NCBI GenBank assembly: GCA_019614645.1
Contig: JABWDB010000003.1
Coordinates: forward strand, 18,871,001 to 18,935,000
Length of the DNA stretch: 64,000 nucleotides
Direction of reading: 5' to 3'
Source of the DNA: Stratiolaelaps scimitus
Taxonomy: Eukaryota; Arthropoda; Arachnida; Mesostigmata; Laelapidae
Both the position numbers and the translations under genes were made by a program. Below are positions 57,518 through 64,000 of this stretch, one piece after another (within the stretch, counting starts at the first letter, position 1; the number at the start of each line of letters is the position of its first letter). Below the pieces are notes generated by a model. The model saw only the letters and a list, made by a program, of their open reading frames with translations, did not search any database and was not told where the DNA came from.

Positions 57518-59169
57518 TGAGTGAGGAGTGACGTAATGCCGTCAACTTTTGGCGGAGATAGCTCTCTCAGATCACACGAGCGGGCCACCACCGCGTCTGG
57601 CTTGGCTTACCAGCAATACGTAGCAGTAATCTCTGCGATATGCGATAAGCGTACGTTATACAGGGCGATATGAGACGTTCAGTTGGTTCATTGCATGGTT
57701 TCGGCATCGGTGAACACCCCGTACTAGCCAGCCAGACATTCGGTTTGGCGCCGGCGGCGTCAACAGCAGCTGTGCTGGTGAACCAGGATGTCTGGTGATC
57801 AATAACAGTCCTTATTTGTCACTTTAACGTGTTAATGATAATCAGGTCATCGAGCTGCGGGTGGAACAACGAGCTGCTGAACATCACGAGCATTCGGCGG
57901 GCAGCTGAATAGCCAACATGACATGCTCCATGTGGCCTCGTGTTGTTTGCCGCATTGAACGTTGTGCTGTCACAATATCGCCGATGAAAATCGATCGATT
58001 ACAGTTCGTCCTGTAGCACTTCAGCTTCGAGTTCGGATGACGTTGAGTTGACACTTGATGACGCCCGATGTTATCTAATCACATTGAATGCACTACACTT
58101 CGGGCGAGTGGCGCGCTCACGAAGTTCGACATCCCACCACTAACAATGCTGACTCCGTCGGAAGATTGTTCTAGCAAGATCGCGCTCAGCCTTATTATGA
58201 CTATTATTATCGCGAAAGGATTAGCCTAAACAGCACAACAGTGATGTGTCGAATCGAGCAGCAATAAATTGCGGGCAAGGATGACTTACCAAGTCTCTCT
58301 CGCCGCTGTTTCACTGTGTTGAGCGACCGTCCGTCTGGCCGTCTACACCAGGGACACATCAACGAACCAACAAACGAACGAGTTCAACACAAACAGATGC
58401 TGCTCGCAGCTCTCCTGTTCGCAAGCGGCCAAGCCGCGAGTGCGCTTAGGCAATGCGTCGGCTCGAGCGAGGCGACGTGCGCGCTAATCGTCGGGCCAAC
58501 GCAACTCGCATTGCCAAATAACGTGTGTCAATATTCCACCAGCTCACGATTGCTCCTCGACTTTGCTTGGTCGGCAGTCAGCTGTGGTAGCTGTCAGGAG
58601 TCAGTCGTGGTAGACGTTAGTCGCCGCGGTGGTGCCAGGAGTCGAGTTTTCGGCCGACGACGATGACGACGATGATGATGACCAGGCTCGAGAGCGACAA
58701 CTAACTCGAAGGCTCCACTGCTCCGTTTCAATGATTGTGCACTGCTTACTGCCCTTGCCTTTCTGTCGATTCTCTGTAAGATCACTCCTCCCTCCTTGCT
58801 CGCACCGGCCGTCTTCTTCGGGGCAGGAAGATTGGCCGCGGGTGGAATCACCGCTGCTTGAGGGAGCCGGCGCTAGCTGTCGCGCCACCGCAAGAGAACG
58901 AACCTTGCTATAATAATCGCAACGCTGCTCCTGCTCCTGCTGCTGCTGCCGCCGCCGCCGTCGCCGTTGTCACCGTCATCGTCACTGATTAGATGTTGGA
59001 TCTCGCGTAGAACGAAAAAGGAAGGCAGCTTGCCTGGCTGTCTTTCCCCAAAACCTCCTTCCCTCCTGCGACGAGTGTGCTGCTGTCGAGGTGGGGCATG
59101 CGAAATGTCAAGACATGCAAGAGACATATCTACCACAGAGTGTGTGTGTGTGTGTGGGTGTACGACTCT

Positions 59170-59211
<42 letters not shown>

Positions 59212-59430
59212 TGTAGTTCAACGTAACGGTGAAGCTAGGCGCATTGGCCTGTTTGTGAAGTCAGCGGCGTTGTGCTTGCCCGCCAATGGAGACTGGTGAA
59301 ACGCACACAGCCAGAGAGAATTGCTTGTCAGCCACTGGTTCCCTAAAGTTGCGTTTCCTTCCAAAGGCAAAAAATTTTCCTTCCTGTCAACCCGGAGATG
59401 GAATCTTCTACAGCCGGCTGTCCAGCCATT

Positions 59431-59434
<4 letters not shown>

Positions 59435-59464
<30 letters not shown>
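59435..59464. repeat. (TA)n microsatellite
   Basis: About 15 AT/TA units, 20-odd bases before the inverted dispersed repeat at 59487. Confidence 0.95.
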
Positions 59465-59467
<3 letters not shown>

Positions 59468-59486
59468 GTATGTGATGAGGAAGCTC

Positions 59487-59538
59487 TACTCATAAAATGA
59501 TATCTAAATTTCAAACTAAAGTGGTGGAAAGACCCAAG
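59487..59538 (-). repeat. Inverted copy of the 53950 dispersed repeat
   Basis: Begins tactcataaaatgatatc, the reverse complement of the end of 53950-54000, and continues to match for about 50 bases. Confidence 0.7.
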
Positions 59539-60338
59539 TTGCTATACATACATATATATATACACGCACCACATGCAAGGCTGTTCAGTGGTGCTTGGCT
59601 GCTGCTATTATAGTTGTCAGATACACGCTCTAATATATAATCGTCAATCGCCAACGGCTCGCTCGGGTACACACCTTGAGCTCGAAAGTAAGCGAGCTAC
59701 GGGACGTTACAAGCTACACAGACACACACGACAGCTGACGACGGCGGCGACTGCGAGGTTCCAAGACGAATTCGAATTGACGTCAAAGACACCCATATAG
59801 CAAAGTGCAGCACCGCAAGCGTAAGCGAAGAAGTGACGAAGACGATCGTACTTGAGACGGATAGATACGATACTATGTTCGCGGCGTAGCTTGATTACCA
59901 ACGTAGTAATAGTAGTAGCAAATGACACGACACTGATACCTAAATAGATAGATCGTCGTCGTCGCCAGCGTGACCAATGTCTCTCTGTGTGAGTGAGTGT
60001 GTGTGTGTGATCATTTTTATCAAGCTCATTCTAAAAATAATCAAACGCTCATCGCTTTTCTTAGCCATCTTTTTGGACAGAGTTCTTTATTTTCGCCTTT
60101 GAAAGACAACGTGTTTTATAGTGTATTGAGCTCCACAATAGAGCTCCCTCTGTACAGCCAAACGAAATATGTTGATTTTCTTTAGCACGACCATCCTCTC
60201 CCCCCGCGTCTCGCTCGTTGTCCTGAAAGGAACCTGGGCCTGGGCCCGTCCTGCTGTTGCAATATTGGCTGCTCACCTCGCCTCATCGGCATGCCACTAG
60301 AAATTGTAGTTGTTCAGAATTCGTTCTATTTTTTGCAG

Positions 60339-60458
60339 GTTTGGCGAGAGTACAAACGATTGATTTGGATTAAGAACCACCTCGACAAGCACGAGCAGAC
60401 GAGGAGGGAGTGCTTGGACAACGACCCGAAAGTATACAATCCGATGCATGCAATGCAA
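60339..60458 (+). CDS. Orphan coding-like exon, function not recognised
   Basis: A strong acceptor (ctattttttgcag) precedes 40 codons open in only one of the three frames, since the other two meet stops within about 40 bases. The peptide starts VWREYKRLIWIKNHLDKH and continues QTRRECLDNDPKVYNP; it is charged, helical and non-repetitive, unlike the surrounding chance ORFs. A possible donor is gtgtat at 60459 and the alternative is gtatac at 60431; both are weak. A TA microsatellite starts immediately after the first donor. I do not recognise the family and could not attach other exons. It may be an internal exon of a plus-strand gene whose other exons are small or outside the window. Confidence 0.45.
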
Positions 60459-60459
<1 letters not shown>

Positions 60460-60492
<33 letters not shown>

Positions 60493-60512
60493 ATATATAA
60501 TATATATATATA
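60460..60512. repeat. (TA)n microsatellite abutting a splice donor
   Basis: TA units with GTA interruptions begin within a few bases of the candidate donor of the orphan exon. Confidence 0.9.
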
Positions 60513-61997
60513 TTCGTTAATATAATCTGGATCTTTCTAGATCATCATATTTTGTTTGTGTCTAGAGAAGAATAGTTTTTCTATACTTATTTCTCTTCTC
60601 CTTATTATGCTGCACAAAAAGTCCACTAACCACAGGTAGAATCATAATTCTCATTACTGCCAGTTATATGTTCCCACCACTTGAATCGAGGGTAAATGAG
60701 ATACCCCTCCAAGATCCTCGACCCATCCCATACTTGCCCAAAAGTAAAAAAAAAATCGACAAACGATTCGTTACATTGATCATCACAATTATTAATAGTA
60801 ATAATAAATTAATTATTGTCATTATTATTATTATTATTATGATTTATGAACGTCATTACCATAATAATCAATCATACATCATTACATACACTGCATCCCC
60901 CTTGATAGGCTTCCGTTATTTGTTGATTGCTGCGATTGAGAACATCTCGCTTGCGGAAGCGTAGATGCACATTGTGGCGATATTGTGCTTCACACTCACC
61001 GCTTGCGGAAATACATACTAAAATATATCGTAAATCGCCTGCGGGGCGTTTGACTCGCTCATGACTGGGGGTTCCTGCCGGGCTTGTTCGCGAGGGGACT
61101 CACACGCGTGAGCTACACCCGTACATATGCGTTGTGAAGCAGCAATTGCCGACGCATGCCCTTATGATATATAGCGAGCAGTGCGATTTCGCAGAGCAGT
61201 AGCAGCAGCAGCAGCAACAGTAACAGGTCGGACTACCAAGGCAACGTCGACCGTGGCTGTCCAGGATCCAATCGGTCAAACAGTCGCATAGGTAGACGGA
61301 AGAGAACAAGCAACGTTTAGGCAGGTGTGATATTCGTCCAACGTCTTCTCGATGTTCATCAATAATAAAGGAATTATTATAGACTCGACTGGACATCTGG
61401 ACGAATCTGGATAGATTGCTTTAGCGGGCAACCAGGAAGGGGCGAGTCTTGCCACTCCTAGCGATACTGTTCTGTTTTCTTTTCGGTCTATCTATACCCC
61501 TCTCTCTCTCTCTCTCTCACAGACACACATCCACTCTCTCGTTCACATACAGGCAGTCATTCACATCTTTCTTGGCAAGATTAATAAAGGAAAAAATTGG
61601 CCAAAGTCCGCTCTGCCACTTGGCAACGAATAAGAGCTGCTACTGCTGTGACAGGAATGTTCGCGGGTCCCACGACATAATGATTGATCGATCGAACGAT
61701 CGTTTGATTGATTGATTGATGGACATCTGCAGAATCGGCGGAGTCCTCATGCGCTGATTGATGACATAGCAACAGGCTGAAAGTCATCACCGTTACGAGA
61801 GCGTTTCTTTCTCGAGATCAAGGAGAAGCTCAGGGGATGCGATTCAGCATGCGAGGGTCTGGGGCGATTGTTGGCGACAGGTTTTTGCAAGCTGTCATCA
61901 TTCGACTTAGTGGGGTGTTATGCCGGCACAAGTTGACACTCCTGGCTGAGTGGCTTGCACCCGTAGATGTTGCGACGTTCTTGTTGTCGATGGTAGT
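60513..61997. other. Intergenic or intronic DNA, including the glutaminase 3' flank
   Basis: No supported exon. Contains AAT/ATT simple sequence near 60790-60842, a CAG run near 61199-61217 and a CT run near 61499-61519. The glutaminase 3' UTR (minus strand) must start at 61997 and run leftwards into this region. Confidence 0.45.
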
Positions 61998-63725
61998 TTA
62001 TTTGGGTTGTTTGTCCTTGAGATCAGGCTTGGCCACCTGCTTCTCCTCAACCTCGACGTCCTTCAGGGTATCGCCCTTTGGTGCTGCGTTTTCTGCGTCC
62101 CACTTCGCTAGGAAATCAACAATGTGCGCGTGCCCGAAGGTGCGGGCATCGTCTGCAGGAGTGTGGCCCCACCTACGGAACAAAGCAAACAATTATTTCA
62201 TCATGATATTAATATCGTCTACAATACGGCGTTCTTGAGCAAATCACGCGTAAAACAGTGAACCAGTCAAGATTTCGTCTGCAGGCGGCAATATGCACAT
62301 ATTTCACCACAACTCGCTCGTCGCCGCCACATCAGAACGCGGTCACGGCCCGACGTAACGGAGATGATCTGTATCTGCCGCTGTGCACCAAAATGATCAA
62401 AATAGCCATGAACAGGTCGGTTGTATAATCGGGTAATTATTGGTAGAGACTATGCGCAGATGGCGGCGGAATAGTGAGGAGAAAAATGGCGCACAGCGTA
62501 CAAAGTACCCGCCTACGATAACGGGTACCGCAATCAGACTGCTGGCAATTGACTAGGGAGTCTGAACCACGGTGAAGGGTGGAAACTGTAATTGCTCCTA
62601 GCAAGATGCTCTCCGAGTTTCTTCTCTGACCTAGTATTCCCCATCAGAGATTTGTGAAACCTGTAAAGGCTGAACTCCTTCCTATGCTATCAGCACTATC
62701 GAGCCCTAATAGAATAGGGCGCACAATAACGACCTACCTGTCCTTGTTATCGGGGCTGACGCCACAAATCTTCAAGAGGAACTCCACTGCTTCAAGATGG
62801 CCCTCAGCTGCCGCCAAATGAAGCGCAGTTCTCCCATCGTAGTCTGAGAGCCCCATGTTCATACCAGAAAGGTAATGGCGGCGCATGGCCGTGACGTCAC
62901 CCGAAGCTGCAGAGAAGAGCAGATTGACAACTTTCTGACCCTTCGTATCGTACTTCTGCCGGCGTGGATCTTTCTTCTGCGTCATGTGTCGCAGATTGTC
63001 GTAGTGATGGAACGAAAAGACACGGACAAGCTCCTCGCAAAACTGGACGCCGCGAACCGAGTTGCCTAAGCATAGGTAAAAATAAGACATTAAGGGACGG
63101 ATGAGGATGAGGATTGGTGGCGGAGGATGTATGACTAAATGACAACTGTTCCACGTTGAAATAATGCATATGAATGGCACTATTAAACCCTGTCGCTGTT
63201 ATTTGATTTATTGCCCTCCCACACGAAAGTTCTACGATATATAGAGCAACAAAGACAACATGCGTGCCTACCGTAATTGTCAAGTGGCGGTGACCAAAGG
63301 CCGAGTCCCATGACGTTCGGGATCACGACCATTGTACAGCCGGAAACGCCCGACTTAGCCGGCAGGCCCACCTTGAAGGCGTATTGACCAGAATAGTCGT
63401 ACATGCCGCACGAGTGCATCAGTGATAACACGTCGCGGCAAGAATTAGGATTGATCACCTGGTGGCCGGTGATCGGGCAGATACCACCGTTGGCCAGTGT
63501 AGCTGCCATTACCGACACACTGTTGGAATTCACTTCGAGCGAGCAGAGCTGGAAGTAGAAATCCATTGTGTCCTTTAGGTTGACCTTCTCAGGGAAGCAT
63601 TTGTTCTCTTTCATATAGTAGCCGATTGCGTAGTTCCTGTCGGCCGCTTCGCGCTCGGAAAGGAAGATGGCGTTGTTGAACGACAAATATTCTCCTCCCG
63701 ATATCGCTCGATAGTACTGGCACAT
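61998..63725 (-). CDS. GLS: Glutaminase, last three exons (5' end outside window)
   Basis: Reading leftwards, exons 63725-63272, 63065-62738 and 62172-61998 join with GT-AG borders and matching phases (318 residues plus TAA). The first carries the C-terminal half of the beta-lactamase-like glutaminase fold. Residues equivalent to human E381, N388, Y414, Y466 and V484 are all present (SER, DRN, DFYFQL, MYDYSGQ, AKSGV). The SxxK serine/lysine pair must lie in upstream exons outside the window. The second exon holds [12 protein letters not shown], the NYDNLRH-like YDNLRHM and ankyrin repeats ([21 protein letters not shown]), and the third continues [18 protein letters not shown], then a charged tail. 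The enzyme hydrolyses glutamine to glutamate and ammonia, usually in mitochondria. One caution: whether the first exon begins in phase 0 cannot be confirmed without the preceding exon. Confidence 0.95.
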
Positions 63726-64000
63726 CTATACAATGGGTTAGACAGACAAGTTGTTCGTTAGCGACACCTTGGCAACTAATCCATGACGTCACGAGGGGGT
63801 GGCCGTCCCACTTGGCTCCGCAGTTCGTATCAAAACACACAGGGGAAGAATGTGTTGTCATCGGCTAGCAATAATAACATGTGAGCGTTCTCCCTCGACA
63901 AACTACGCTGTCAAGTGCATTCGTCGGGATTGCGAAATGAAATCTGACATCGTCATAAATGTACAACAGCATAGCGCTGCACCCCTGCCCGTTCCCTGAA
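63726..64000 (-). other. Intron of the glutaminase gene
   Basis: Precedes the acceptor atag at 63729-63726. No glutaminase-like coding sequence is visible, so the preceding exon is beyond the right edge. Confidence 0.7.

Larger units (their letters stand above)
57545..60338. promoter_or_regulatory. MTF-1 5' UTR and possible promoter region, shared with the gene to the right
   Basis: No firm coding exon. The block 57545-59150 is GC-richer than its surroundings and holds CAG/CGA/CTG-rich patches and a (GA)n tract near 59168-59211, as expected for leader and promoter DNA. MTF-1 is transcribed leftwards from here and the orphan exon at 60339 lies to the right on plus, so a divergent promoter is possible. 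The plus ORF 58316-58666 has a signal-peptide-like stretch but no further support. Confidence 0.3.

Noticed and set aside
58316..58666. ORF with a signal-peptide-like segment upstream of MTF-1
   Set aside because: The internal Met is preceded by leader-like sequence, there is no domain, and the composition fits a 5' UTR or promoter.
61837..62238. 133-codon plus-strand ORF
   Set aside because: It is the antisense shadow of the last glutaminase exon.

Overview
This is a eukaryotic, intron-bearing nuclear sequence. Genes are split by GT-AG introns, intergenic space is long, and AT, CT/GA and CAG-type microsatellites are very common. The proteins look like animal and probably arthropod orthologues. 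The style (compact exons, many (TA)n tracts, a dead mariner element) would fit a chelicerate such as a mite, but that placement is inference and nothing in the window proves the species. I find no bacterial, phage or CRISPR-type system.

Layout. 1-969 (+): the 3' part of a choline/ethanolamine phosphotransferase with the complete CDP-alcohol phosphotransferase signature. 970-32,500: mostly gene-poor DNA holding microsatellites, hairpins, GC-rich promoter-like blocks, an uninterrupted (CTG)142 tract at 30,296-30,721 and a degenerate mariner element at 31,334-32,480. 32,552-39,769 (+): six exons, joined here by matching phases, of an IQ-motif coiled-coil protein whose 5' end is uncertain (candidate first exon at 25,916). 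45,362-52,270 (+): an 11-exon THOC5 gene, 674 codons plus stop, complete. 52,552-57,517 (-): a six-exon MTF-1 metal-responsive transcription factor, complete and unusually short at 349 residues. 60,339-60,458 (+): one orphan coding-like exon. 61,998-63,725 (-): the last three exons of a glutaminase with C-terminal ankyrin repeats, continuing beyond the right edge.

The genes do not form a pathway: phospholipid synthesis, a centrosome-type scaffold candidate, mRNA export, metal homeostasis and glutamine catabolism. The main layout point is the tail-to-tail THOC5/MTF-1 pair, whose stop codons lie 281 bases apart. The most interesting items are the miniature MTF-1, with its copper-type cysteine cluster right after the zinc fingers; the 142-unit CTG tract; the IQ-motif gene; two unusual foldback sequences; and several dispersed short repeats in introns that look like SINE fragments.
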